From: CAYWNA01 sp964459305
Lineage (GTDB): Bacteria > Planctomycetota > Planctomycetia > Pirellulales > Pirellulaceae
Direction: 5' to 3'
Length of the DNA stretch: 21,163 nucleotides
NCBI GenBank assembly: GCA_964459305.1
Contig: CAYWNA010000236.1
Location: 1-21,163, forward strand
The notes under the pieces were generated by a model, which searched no databases, was not told the DNA's origin, and saw only the letters and a program-made list of their open reading frames with translations. Position numbers and translations under genes: made by a program. Shown here piece by piece: positions 8,583 through 15,745 of this stretch. Each line of letters begins with the position of its first letter. Positions within the stretch are counted from its first letter, which is position 1.

Positions 8583-9020
8583 ATGCCGCGAGTCATCATT
8601 ACGACCGTAATTGCATTCTTGATGTCATCGATATCTGCCCCACAGACGACGACGGCCCAGCCAAAACGCGACCGCACGTACGTCGTTTCGGCCCAGACCC
8701 TCAGGGCCATCGAAGCGGCGGCGCCCGATGCCCCCTTGGTTCCGCCCAGGAGGGCCCGAAAGGTGCTGGTCTACGGCCGTGTGCCGACGCATCCTGAGTC
8801 GGTCGCTTGTTGTTTCAAGGCGATGGAAGATCCTGGGCTGCGTTCGGACGGCGACTACGCACTCAGTTGGATTCGCACCTTTGGCAAAGGTCGCGTTTTC
8901 CACTGTACGCTCGGGCACGCCAAGACGGCCTACACGAATCCCTCAATCATGGAACACTACTTGGCCGGCATTCAGTTCGCTGCGGGCGACCTCGCGGCCG
9001 ACGCGACGCCCAAACCGTAA
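8583..9020 (+). pseudogene. ThuA-like protein with internal deletion
   Basis: 145 residues with an N-terminal signal peptide (MPRVIITTVIAFLMSS, Ala-rich cleavage region ending TTAQ). Two conserved ends of a ThuA (trehalose-utilisation-like, class I amidotransferase fold) domain are present: RKVLVYGRVPTHPESVACCF near residue 59, and YALSWIRTFGKGRVFHCTLG plus HYLAGIQFAAGDLAADATP at the C-terminus. The protein is much shorter than the usual 250-300 residues because the middle of the fold is missing, with the join around AMEDPGLRSDGDYA (near 8825-8860). The frame survived, so a small protein could be made, but the domain can hardly fold normally. ThuA proteins are common next to sugar-degradation genes in planctomycetes. 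I call it a decayed gene; an alternative is a short functional derivative. Confidence 0.72.
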
Positions 9021-9324
9021 CCACAAAACGCGCTCGGAACAACTCCGTCGTTTAACCCGAAGTCGAGAAACAAGTGATGGGACGTTCCATCCCCCGCCGC
9101 CTGCATCAATCGCGTCGCTACCAGGCTTCGGGCGGAAGTCTTTTGAATCCGGATCCGACGTGCCTGCGCAACGAGCCAGCCGTTCTGCTCCAACCCGGTG
9201 CGCTCACGAAACCGCGCCAGGCCGTCGTCGGTCGATGGAAATGTAGTGTCGAACGGCGCCGCATTGTTACCCACGCGCTCCCCTGGCGGGTCGTGGTTAA
9301 ACGAGAAAACCAGTTCTCCCGGTC
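9021..9324. other. Convergent intergenic spacer, no gene seen
   Basis: About 300 bases between the ends of the plus-strand ThuA-like gene and the minus-strand PDZ gene. A 100-codon minus-strand frame crosses it into the ThuA gene but lacks a ribosome site and any family resemblance. I see no convincing terminator hairpin and no repeat. Confidence 0.5.
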
Positions 9325-9996
9325 CTATGGCTCGAATACCTTCAATGTGACCTTCTTCTCAATCGTTTCGTCGTCGCGTTTGATCTTCAGGATGACCTTG
9401 TCGCCGGCTTTCCTGTTGCGCAACTGGCGTATCACTTGCTTATAGCTTTCGACTTTCTTTCCGTCGACCTCGACCAGTACGTCGCCTTCCTTGATTCCAG
9501 CCTCCTCGGCGGGGCTTCCCGGGAAAACCGTGATAACGACGAAACTCTGCGGTTCTTCGGGCCGGTCGGATGAGGCCGCAGCGCCAAATGCAATTCCAAT
9601 CATCGGACGCGGATCCTTCCGTGGCGGACGCGCCGGCGTATTCGGATCGAAAAGCGTCTCTGGCCGCTTGCCGAGCGTAACAGTGATCTTCTGTTTTTCC
9701 CCCTCGCGCCGGACCTTCAATTTGACTTCATCGCCTGTCTTGAGGGACCGAATTGTCTCGACCAACTCCATGGGCGTTTTGATCTTGACACTATTCACCA
9801 CCAGAATGACATCGCCCTCCGCCAAACCGCTCTTGGCGGCCGGGCTATCGGGAAGCACTGTCAAGACGGCCGCCCCTTTGGCCTTCTCACCCGAAGGTTC
9901 TCCCACAGCTACGCCCAGAAACGCCGTCGCTTGCGCCTTCGACGAAACGGCAAGGACGACCACGAGCAAAACCGACAAGGTTAGTCTGTAAGGCAT
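9325..9996 (-). CDS. Secreted protein with two PDZ domains
   Basis: 223 residues: signal peptide MPYRLTLSVLLVVVLAVSS (cleavage near SKAQA), then two PDZ domains. PDZ1 is at about 22-110 (FLGVAVGE, VLPDSPAAKSGLAEGDVILV) and PDZ2 at about 130-223 (MIGIAFGAA, VFPGSPAEEAGIKEGDVLVEVDG). A proline-rich linker (NTPARPPRKDPRP) separates them. There is no protease domain, unlike DegP/HtrA, so it is probably a periplasmic or surface protein that binds peptide termini or acts as a scaffold. The start at 9996 has the ribosome site AAGGAG just upstream; the open frame continues upstream to 10290, but that part is only the shadow of the OsmC gene. It starts 23 bases after the OsmC stop and on the same strand, so the two form an operon. 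The partner is unknown. Confidence 0.87.
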   Translation of the reverse strand: MPYRLTLSVLLVVVLAVSSKAQATAFLGVAVGEPSGEKAKGAAVLTVLPDSPAAKSGLAEGDVILVVNSVKIKTPMELVETIRSLKTGDEVKLKVRREGEKQKITVTLGKRPETLFDPNTPARPPRKDPRPMIGIAFGAAASSDRPEEPQSFVVITVFPGSPAEEAGIKEGDVLVEVDGKKVESYKQVIRQLRNRKAGDKVILKIKRDDETIEKKVTLKVFEP

Positions 9997-10019
9997 TTGA
10001 GTTCTCCTTCGACTGTGAA

Positions 10020-10493
10020 TCACTCCTCCACGATCTCTGCATCCCACGTGCACTCGATGCAGCCTTTCACGGATTGGTATGCGGGACATCTCTCCGCGTA
10101 GCTTTCGACCGCTCGCTCCACTTTCTCCCGACTGCCCACCGGAATCCTGAACCGGTACCGCAGCCGGATCTTTGTGATTCTCAACACGCCGTCTACGTTC
10201 TCGATATCCCCTTCGACAAAAGCCACCAAGTTCTCTGCCGACTTGACCTCCCGCGCGTCCAGCGCGGATCCCAGTGTGCCGGTCAGTCACCCGGCGACAC
10301 CGGCAATGATGTGGTCCAGCGTGGCGGGATACTCCTGGCCGGTAATCTCCCGGCCGTACTTCTCCTGGTAGAAGTGCTTGATCCCGCCATGGATCCCAAA
10401 ATGGACCGGCTCGTCGAAGCTCTCGATGTGAGCCGTTCGGTGTGGACCCTGGTGTTTTTCGATACGAATGCGGCTGGTGTGAACAACGGACAT
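10020..10493 (-). CDS. OsmC-family peroxiredoxin-like selenoprotein (TGA-encoded Sec69)
   Basis: One continuous reading frame of 157 residues, provided that TGA at 10287-10289 is read as selenocysteine. OsmC/Ohr proteins reduce organic hydroperoxides with two redox residues. The first sits in a motif like G-C-L-x-x-T-L: here HIIAGVAG-U-LTGTLGSALD, with U at residue 69. The second is the Cys of CPAYQS at residue 136. Both halves (GIHGGIKHFYQEKYGREITG and YRFRIPVGSREKVERAVESY) match OsmC and share one frame, so apart from the TGA nothing is broken. AAAGGAG at 10502-10508 lies eight bases before ATG 10493. A six-pair GC stem follows the TGA. OsmC-like selenoproteins are known from bacterial and metagenomic surveys. 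The alternative is a single nonsense mutation of a TGC/TGT codon. The gene is followed after 23 bases by the PDZ gene. Confidence 0.8.
10251..10267 (-). promoter_or_regulatory. Candidate bacterial SECIS hairpin
   Basis: On the minus strand, 20-36 bases after the TGA, CCGCGC and GCGCGG form a perfect six-pair stem around the five-base loop TGGAC. The apical loop starts 26 bases after the TGA and has G at its second and third positions. This fits the loose published rule for bacterial SECIS elements (loop about 16-37 bases from UGA, a G among the first two loop bases). Fit to a permissive model in a GC-rich gene is supportive, not proof. Confidence 0.6.
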
Positions 10494-10582
10494 CGTCGAG
10501 ACTCCTTTACGGCACGGAAATCCAGCATTCAGCGCCATCCTGTAGAAGCTGGAAGGATTCTGTTTGGAACCTTTGGACTTGT

Positions 10583-10608
10583 TTCGGATTTCGATATTCG
10601 GATTTCGA
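10583..10608. repeat. Two copies of a 12-base repeat upstream of OsmC gene
   Basis: TTCGGATTTCGA occurs at 10583-10594 and again at 10597-10608, a 14-base period in an AT-richer patch of the 169-bp gap between the OsmC gene and the nucleoside hydrolase end. It could be a dispersed intergenic repeat or tandem operator sites for the OsmC-PDZ operon. Confidence 0.55.
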
Positions 10609-10662
10609 GTTTGGCGAGGCGATGACAGAATTGTACGAAATTTCTGCGCCGTTCCCAATCCG

Positions 10663-11667
10663 CTAATTCGCCGGCCTCGGCTGGTCCTTCGCAATCATCA
10701 GGACCTCAATGATCGGGGCAACGTCCGCGGGCGGCATCTTCTCCACAAGGAGGGCATGGTCCATGTCTGGCTCGGGACGCCATTGGTTGTGTCCGTTGGG
10801 CAGAACGTGACAGTGACCCAATGAGTTAAGATCCCACATGTGGTCAAGACCTCCATCCAAACCGCGCACTGCATAGAGCACGGCAGTTTGGTCCCAGCTC
10901 TTGTGCGGACGGTTGCCGTTGTACAACTCGTAGGCTCGGCGCACGGGGCTCGTGGGCGGTAGGTCCCGGGTCCTTCCGCCGGTCAGAATCCGGACGCCGA
11001 TTTCGTATCCGCTGAACACGATCGGCGTCGGCCAATGCTTGACTGCGTAAGTAGCGGCTTCGGCATGGTTCACAAGGTTCGCCTCCCTGCCATCCGGGAA
11101 CTTGCCTCCCATGCACACCCATGCCTTGACCTTTCGCCTCACCAAATCCCTGCCACTCAAACTGCTGTGCGGATCAGGATCTGTCTTGAGAAGACTGGAA
11201 AAGTTCGACACCTGTCCGACGGAAATCATGACCACCGACCGATCCGACTGACGGGCCAGCACTCGGCGGTACAGTGCCCGTGCGTCGGGGGCCTCGTCGG
11301 CCGACTTCAAATCGTGCGGGAATTCGTCTGCAATCTGCCGCGCGTATTTCGAGTTACGAAGAAATCCCTTGCCTTGATTGACGCCAATCGGAATGTCCGG
11401 CCGGCCGAAATAGGTGTTGATCGCATCCAGGCACGGCGCGCAGGCGGGGTGTTTTGCCGAGATACCCATCGCCAAGATCTTCGTCTCACCACGGTCCGCC
11501 AGCGCGTGCAACGCTGCCACAGCGCCCACGTCGTCCACATCGCCCTGGATGTCCGTATCGAAGATCACCAAGATCGGTTTGCCATCCCGGCTTTCCTTTT
11601 CTCCAGCTGCGATAGGTGCCGAGATGAAATATCCAGCGGCGACGAAAGGTAGTACCAGCCTGTTCAT
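10663..11667 (-). CDS. Secreted nucleoside hydrolase-like protein
   Basis: 334 residues. Signal peptide MNRLVLPFVAAGYFISAPIA is followed directly by FDTDIQGDVDDVGAVAAL, the aspartate cluster (D37, D39, D43, D45, D46) that binds calcium in inosine-uridine nucleoside hydrolases. ILAMGISAKHPACAPCLDAI, YFGRPDIPIGVNQG and VMISVGQVSNFSSLLK fit the same fold, which cleaves N-ribosidic bonds. An export signal is unusual for classical nucleoside hydrolases but common in planctomycete relatives, whose substrates are unproven. Start: ATG 11667 has GAGGG about seven bases upstream. A longer frame reaches 11763 and contains another signal-like segment (MTNLTSICLVALALSVSLANA, ATG at 11745), so the start is not settled. 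DUF1559 lies 147 bases upstream on the same strand. Confidence 0.83.
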   Translation of the reverse strand: MNRLVLPFVAAGYFISAPIAAGEKESRDGKPILVIFDTDIQGDVDDVGAVAALHALADRGETKILAMGISAKHPACAPCLDAINTYFGRPDIPIGVNQGKGFLRNSKYARQIADEFPHDLKSADEAPDARALYRRVLARQSDRSVVMISVGQVSNFSSLLKTDPDPHSSLSGRDLVRRKVKAWVCMGGKFPDGREANLVNHAEAATYAVKHWPTPIVFSGYEIGVRILTGGRTRDLPPTSPVRRAYELYNGNRPHKSWDQTAVLYAVRGLDGGLDHMWDLNSLGHCHVLPNGHNQWRPEPDMDHALLVEKMPPADVAPIIEVLMIAKDQPRPAN

Positions 11668-11814
11668 AAGGGTACCCTCAGGTGCATTGGCGAGAGAAAC
11701 GGAAAGAGCCAAAGCAACCAGGCAGATCGATGTGAGGTTTGTCATCCAGGCCATTATGGTCATCAGGCGAATATTGTGTCCAGCGGAGCGACGAAGCAGA
11801 TGCCGGTAGGCAGA

Positions 11815-12699
11815 TCAGTACGATGCGACAACCTCTCGGCCGCGGCGCGTGCCCATCGCCGACCACGTGGTGCGGTCGATGGTCTCTGCGATGAACGACA
11901 CTGCGCCGTCGGCAAACACCACCTGACCACCGGCCGGATGCCGGCTGCTGAAGCAGAGTTCTTTCTCGTCGACGAACACAGAAAGCCCGAACGAATTGAT
12001 GGCAACTCCCGTCGACCCCATCGACTCGGAGACTTCGTTGCCATATCCCTCCAGTGTTCCAATGTACCAATGGTCCAGGAATTGGTTGTTTCCGGTGTGA
12101 TCGGGTCCGTGACCCTTGAAGCTAAAAATCGTTTCTCCGATGGCGACGGTTGAGGACGAGCCATCGATGATATCGGCGAGTCTGACGCCGCTGTTAATGA
12201 AGAAGATGCCGTCCGAATCCGGACGTCCGGCCAGCGGCAGCGGGCCGGATTCGCGTGTGACGGTGCCACTTGTGCAAGCCAGGTAGGTGCACGGAACGCG
12301 TTCGGGAATCCCTTGCGCCGTGAGATGCTCCGTAGCGATCGAAGACGGGCAACGAAATACGGATAGAAAAGTGCCGCATGGTTCCGTATTCGGGGTCGTG
12401 TCCCACCGCACGTCAAAATCGATCGATTCGTACATCGGTTTCTGTTCCAGGTAGGGAAGCAGATGTCCGCTCCAAAACGTCCGGTTCGGCCAGGTGAACC
12501 CCGATGGGAACGAACGACACGTGTCGTGGTAATGATGCAATGCGATCCCGATCTGGTGGAGATTGTTCTGGCATTGCACTCGCCGCGCCGCCTCGCGTGC
12601 GGATTGAATCGCCGGCAGCAAAAGCGCCACTAGTATGCCAATGATGGCAATCACGACGAGCAATTCGACCAGCGTAAAGCCGGGAGACTGCCTATGCAT
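11815..12699 (-). CDS. DUF1559 prepilin-type protein
   Basis: 294 residues. The N-terminus GFTLVELLVVIAIIGILVAL is a type IV pilin-like prepilin signal (cleavage after G, methylated F), followed by LLPAIQSAREAARRVQCQNN, the hallmark of the very large DUF1559 family of Planctomycetota. The C-terminal family motif is present as SSRHPAGGQVVFADGAVSFI (H-x-G-G-x-x-x-x-x-x-D-G). These proteins are exported through a type II/IV pilus-like system and occur in dozens of copies per genome; their function is unknown, and pseudopilin-like surface proteins are the usual guess. The ATG at 12699 follows a purine-rich GAGGGAGGG. The full length is intact. Confidence 0.95.
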   Translation of the reverse strand: MHRQSPGFTLVELLVVIAIIGILVALLLPAIQSAREAARRVQCQNNLHQIGIALHHYHDTCRSFPSGFTWPNRTFWSGHLLPYLEQKPMYESIDFDVRWDTTPNTEPCGTFLSVFRCPSSIATEHLTAQGIPERVPCTYLACTSGTVTRESGPLPLAGRPDSDGIFFINSGVRLADIIDGSSSTVAIGETIFSFKGHGPDHTGNNQFLDHWYIGTLEGYGNEVSESMGSTGVAINSFGLSVFVDEKELCFSSRHPAGGQVVFADGAVSFIAETIDRTTWSAMGTRRGREVVASY

Positions 12700-12878
12700 T
12701 GCCGCGCCCTCCCTCGAATCCTCCGCCCAAGCCGCGGACGACTGGTCAAACGGACGAGAACCAAGCTACTTCGTGAAAAGACTGAATCAGTATACAGAAT
12801 TGCCTGGGTCAGAGCAACGAAATCAGGCTCAGCGCCAGGGCCTTTCACTTTTTCACTTCGCGGGGACTGTACCATCGT

Positions 12879-12935
12879 AACCCGAAGCGTGAGCGAGGGA
12901 CTTTTTCGAGGATTCCCTCGCTCACACTTCGGGTT
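12879..12935. repeat. Inverted repeat with 22-base arms (CCCGAAGCGTGAGCGAGGGA core)
   Basis: Arms at 12879-12900 and 12914-12935 match at 21 of 22 positions around a 13-base loop. The core CCCGAAGCGTGAGCGAGGGA is, to my knowledge, a frequent intergenic repeat in planctomycete genomes. It probably forms a transcript hairpin or is a REP-like mobile palindrome. Confidence 0.85.
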
Positions 12936-13040
12936 TCGATGCCGTTACAAACTGTGTAGCTCGAACAAATCAAAAGCCCTGGGATCAACGCTACGATTCA
13001 GATGCAGTCGGGCCAGACCGCCTCGCACGTCGGATTCCAG

Positions 13041-13072
13041 ATAGTTGCGGACTTCGCGAAGTCCGCAACTAT
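13041..13072. repeat. Perfect 32-base palindrome
   Basis: 16 bases starting ATAGTTGCGGACTTCG at 13041-13056 are followed at once by their exact reverse complement to 13072, with no loop. The core TTGCGGACTTCG is shared with the second palindrome about 100 bases to the right, so both belong to one repeat family. Confidence 0.9.
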
Positions 13073-13166
13073 GCAAGACTTGGACACACGTCCGCTCAAG
13101 ATCCTCTCCACCGAATCGATGCGGCCTTTCCGCATGAGAGCTTAGTTGCCATACGTGGGGCGAAAC

Positions 13167-13200
13167 CAACATTGCGGACTTCGCAAAGTCCGCAATGTTG
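13167..13200. repeat. Second palindrome of the same family, 15-base arms
   Basis: CAACATTGCGGACTT at 13167-13181 pairs perfectly with 13186-13200 around a four-base loop. It shares TTGCGGACTT with the palindrome at 13041 but differs outside that core with compensating changes on both arms, which points to maintained pairing. Confidence 0.9.
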
Positions 13201-13249
13201 TCCACGGGCCATCGAAGAGTCAACGAGCGAACAATGTGCTCTTCAGTCC

Positions 13250-15592
13250 TCACTTTGCCTTCAGGACTTCGCAACCGAACACTCCGCCGGCGAAATTATC
13301 CGGGTGGGCTTGAAAGCGGATGGCGACCGCCTGTTTGCCTCGCGTCAGTTCCGCCGGGATCGGATATTCGACTTCGAAGAAATCGCCCGGTTTGTCGTGC
13401 AACAGGGTCTGTGTCGCGATCTTCTCGCCGTCCACAAGGATGTCGAATGTTCGCTTGCCTCCTTCGTCGCCCCAATACGTGCACCACAGTGTCATCGGCC
13501 GATCGGGCGAGACTTTCATCTGGTAGCTGAACCAGCCACCGGCGGTGGCGTGGCGCCAGTTACGACCCAGGTGCGAACCGCTCTGCGTTCGCTCTCCTTC
13601 CAGGCCGTGCTCCCTCTCCGGGACAGGAACGCCGATGGCAACTTCGTCGATGCGTCGGGCTAGTCGCTTGGTAAGCGTTTTTTGCTCGGCCAGCGCGCGG
13701 CGGTGTTCCGGGCTGCCGTCGCGATAGACGCGCCAGTAGACGGCGTAGCGCTCGCCGAACAGCTTGTGGTATGGCACCAGCGTAATCTCTCGATCTTGAA
13801 CCGTCGTGCGAAACGTCAGTGGCTGACCGTCAACCGGTTGAATCCAGTCGGACGGGTCGTCGGAATCAACCGCGAGAAACGGCACGGATGCGATCTGTTC
13901 CCGTGGGAAGCGGAAGAAGTTCTGAGTTGTGTAGGTAAGCTCGTCGGTCAGTCCTTCGCCGCCCAGCCTACCGGCCAGGACGAGCGGCCCGTACATGAAG
14001 GCCGTCAACGTCTTGTCGTCCGGCATCGGCGCGGTGTGTAGACTCATTGGCAACTTCACGACAAGTTGATCGCCGTTTTGCCACTTGCGCCCGACGGATA
14101 ACCAACTCGATGGCCTTGCGTCATCCGCGACCGGTTGGTCATTGAGCTGCGCCGTTGCGCCTTGCGTGGCCCAGTACGGCACGCGCACACGCAAGGTGAA
14201 CTCGACTGGATTGTCGCTCCGAACGGTAAGCGTGATGGTGTCGCGTTCGGGGAAGTCCGTTTCTTGCAGGATGCGGACGCCCTTGGTTGACCAATTCAAC
14301 TCGGACGAGATAAACAGATTGACGTAAAGGTCGTCTTCGCTGTGGAAGTAGATGCTGTCGCCGTACTTGGCGTGGTTCTCCATGCCTGTGCCGGTGCAGC
14401 ACCAGAATGAGTCGTTCGGCAGGTTGTAGTACTTCCATCTTCCGGTGCCGAGCGTGACGAAGTACATCATCATGCCGGTTTTCGGGTCCTGGGTGCTGAG
14501 GATGCTGTTGTAGAGCGCCCGCTCGTAGTAGTCGCCATACTGCGGCTTTGGGTCCCAACAGAACAAGTGCCGGGTGAGCTTGAGCATGTTGTACGTACAG
14601 CACGTCTCTTGCGTGTGATCGCCTATATGGTTGGCCAATTCGTGCGGATCGCTGCGCCAGTGCTCTTCGTTGCTCGTGCCGCCGGTACAATAGCAGCGGG
14701 CGGATGTTACCTGTTTCCAGAAGTACTCGGAGATTTGCCGATCGCGTTCGTGGCCGCTGAGCTCGTACTGCCGGGCCGTGCCGATGATGTTGGGGATGAA
14801 CGAGTTGACGTGCTCGCCTTTAAGCCGATCTTCGCCTCGGGCCAGTGGTTCGGCATAACGGCTCTGCACAAACCGGCGCGACAACTCCAGCCACCGCCGA
14901 TCGCCTGTCGCGCCGTAGAGGTTCGCCAGCACCTCGTTCATGCCGCCTTGTTCGGTGCGATCCAGCATCCGTTGCATATCATCCTCGGACAGCTTATCGC
15001 ATCGCGAAATGCACCAATCGGCCATGCGTTCGACGAGTTGGAGGGCCTCTTCGTTGCCACAGTGAATATGCATATCCAACAGCCCCGCCATCAGTTTGTG
15101 CAGGCAGTAGTAAGGGGCCCAAACCGGCTTGCACTGTTCGGCCCGGTCGATGTGCGATTCGGGAAATGCGCTCAAGTAGCCGTCTGTGAGAGCCTTTTGG
15201 CATTTGGCCAACTCGGCAACGACCCCGACGGCTTTGGCTTTCAGTCGCTCGTCGCCGGTGCTGGCGTACATCAGCGCACAAGCCGTTAAGTAGTGGCCCA
15301 GGGTGTGCCCGCGAACCGCGCAGTCGGGCCGTTCCCAGCCGCCCAGCGGTTCCGCGTCGGAGGGAAGGCCTGCGTTGACTCGCCATGTGTGCAATAGCCG
15401 ATCCGCATCCAAATCATGCAGATATTTCCGGTCGCGCTCCATCGCGCGCTTGAATGGCCCGTCCAGAAGTCGCACTTGTTCCAGATCAAAAGGGCGCGCC
15501 TGAAGATTGACCGCTTCGCGCCCAGCAGGTTCCCATGCCTTCACCGTCCACGGTGCCAACGTCACAGCGATAATTGTCATAGTCATACGCAT
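13250..15592 (-). CDS. GH127 beta-L-arabinofuranosidase (DUF1680)
   Basis: 780 residues, exported (N-terminus MRMTMTIIAVTLAPWTVKA). The family fold is an alpha/alpha barrel, here at about 40-420 (RGHTLGHYLTACALMYASTGD, PVWAPYYCLHKLMAGLLDMH), followed by beta-sandwich domains. The zinc-cysteine active site typical of GH127 is visible: E329-T-C331 in HTQETCCTYNMLKL, and the cysteine pair C398-C399 in SFWCCTGTGMENH, one of which should be the nucleophile; the acid/base candidate is in SNEEHW (about 309-310). The C-terminal part (YWRVYRDGS, GDFFEVEYPIPAEL) is the usual beta-rich tail. It removes terminal L-arabinofuranose from plant or algal glycans. AAAAAGGAG lies upstream of ATG 15592. It is intact, in contrast to the broken neighbours to its left and right. 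It appears to be a single-gene unit. Confidence 0.93.
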   Translation of the reverse strand: MRMTMTIIAVTLAPWTVKAWEPAGREAVNLQARPFDLEQVRLLDGPFKRAMERDRKYLHDLDADRLLHTWRVNAGLPSDAEPLGGWERPDCAVRGHTLGHYLTACALMYASTGDERLKAKAVGVVAELAKCQKALTDGYLSAFPESHIDRAEQCKPVWAPYYCLHKLMAGLLDMHIHCGNEEALQLVERMADWCISRCDKLSEDDMQRMLDRTEQGGMNEVLANLYGATGDRRWLELSRRFVQSRYAEPLARGEDRLKGEHVNSFIPNIIGTARQYELSGHERDRQISEYFWKQVTSARCYCTGGTSNEEHWRSDPHELANHIGDHTQETCCTYNMLKLTRHLFCWDPKPQYGDYYERALYNSILSTQDPKTGMMMYFVTLGTGRWKYYNLPNDSFWCCTGTGMENHAKYGDSIYFHSEDDLYVNLFISSELNWSTKGVRILQETDFPERDTITLTVRSDNPVEFTLRVRVPYWATQGATAQLNDQPVADDARPSSWLSVGRKWQNGDQLVVKLPMSLHTAPMPDDKTLTAFMYGPLVLAGRLGGEGLTDELTYTTQNFFRFPREQIASVPFLAVDSDDPSDWIQPVDGQPLTFRTTVQDREITLVPYHKLFGERYAVYWRVYRDGSPEHRRALAEQKTLTKRLARRIDEVAIGVPVPEREHGLEGERTQSGSHLGRNWRHATAGGWFSYQMKVSPDRPMTLWCTYWGDEGGKRTFDILVDGEKIATQTLLHDKPGDFFEVEYPIPAELTRGKQAVAIRFQAHPDNFAGGVFGCEVLKAK

Positions 15593-15649
15593 CGCGAAGA
15601 TCTCCTTTTTCAGGCAATGGAAATGCGGACAGAAAAGTTTTTTCGTTTA

Positions 15650-15721
15650 GCCCGAAGCCAGAGGCGATGGCGGGCAGCGGGGTGGATCGTCCACACGTAG
15701 CGCACGCCATCGCCTTCGGGT
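15650..15721. repeat. Inverted repeat upstream of GH127 (CCCGAAGGCGATGGCG type)
   Basis: The left arm, about 15650-15672, holds CCCGAAG and AGGCGATGGCG with a small insertion between them; the right arm at 15705-15721 is CGCCATCGCCTTCGGGT. The loop is about 32 bases. It sits just upstream of the GH127 start and resembles the dispersed palindromes elsewhere in the window. Confidence 0.65.
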
Positions 15722-15745
15722 CAGCCGAGAATGTGTGGTAGCGTT

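Larger units (their letters stand above)
12700..13249. other. Palindrome-rich spacer between DUF1559 and GH127 genes
   Basis: 550 bases without a credible gene. The sequence contains three strong hairpins (12879-12935, 13041-13072, 13167-13200), listed separately. Short open frames here, including a 109-codon minus-strand frame at 12945-13274, run through the palindromes and show no family resemblance. The left part would hold the DUF1559 promoter, but no clear -35/-10 pair stands out. Confidence 0.7.

Noticed and set aside
8972..9274. 100-codon minus-strand frame in the convergent spacer
   Set aside because: No ribosome site and no family resemblance, and it runs into the ThuA-like gene; not supported as a gene.
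9997..10290. N-terminal extension of the PDZ protein to 10290
   Set aside because: The extension overlaps the OsmC gene in another frame, and the ATG at 9996 starts a clean signal peptide with AAGGAG upstream.
13041..13200. CRISPR array
   Set aside because: Only two inverted palindromes of different length exist, with no regular direct repeats or spacers and no cas genes.
12945..13274. 109-codon minus-strand frame through the palindromic spacer
   Set aside because: It crosses two palindromes and the end of GH127; the apparent peptide is translated repeat sequence.
14567..15289. 240-codon plus-strand frame inside the GH127 gene
   Set aside because: It is antisense to a complete, conserved enzyme and contains no recognisable motif.
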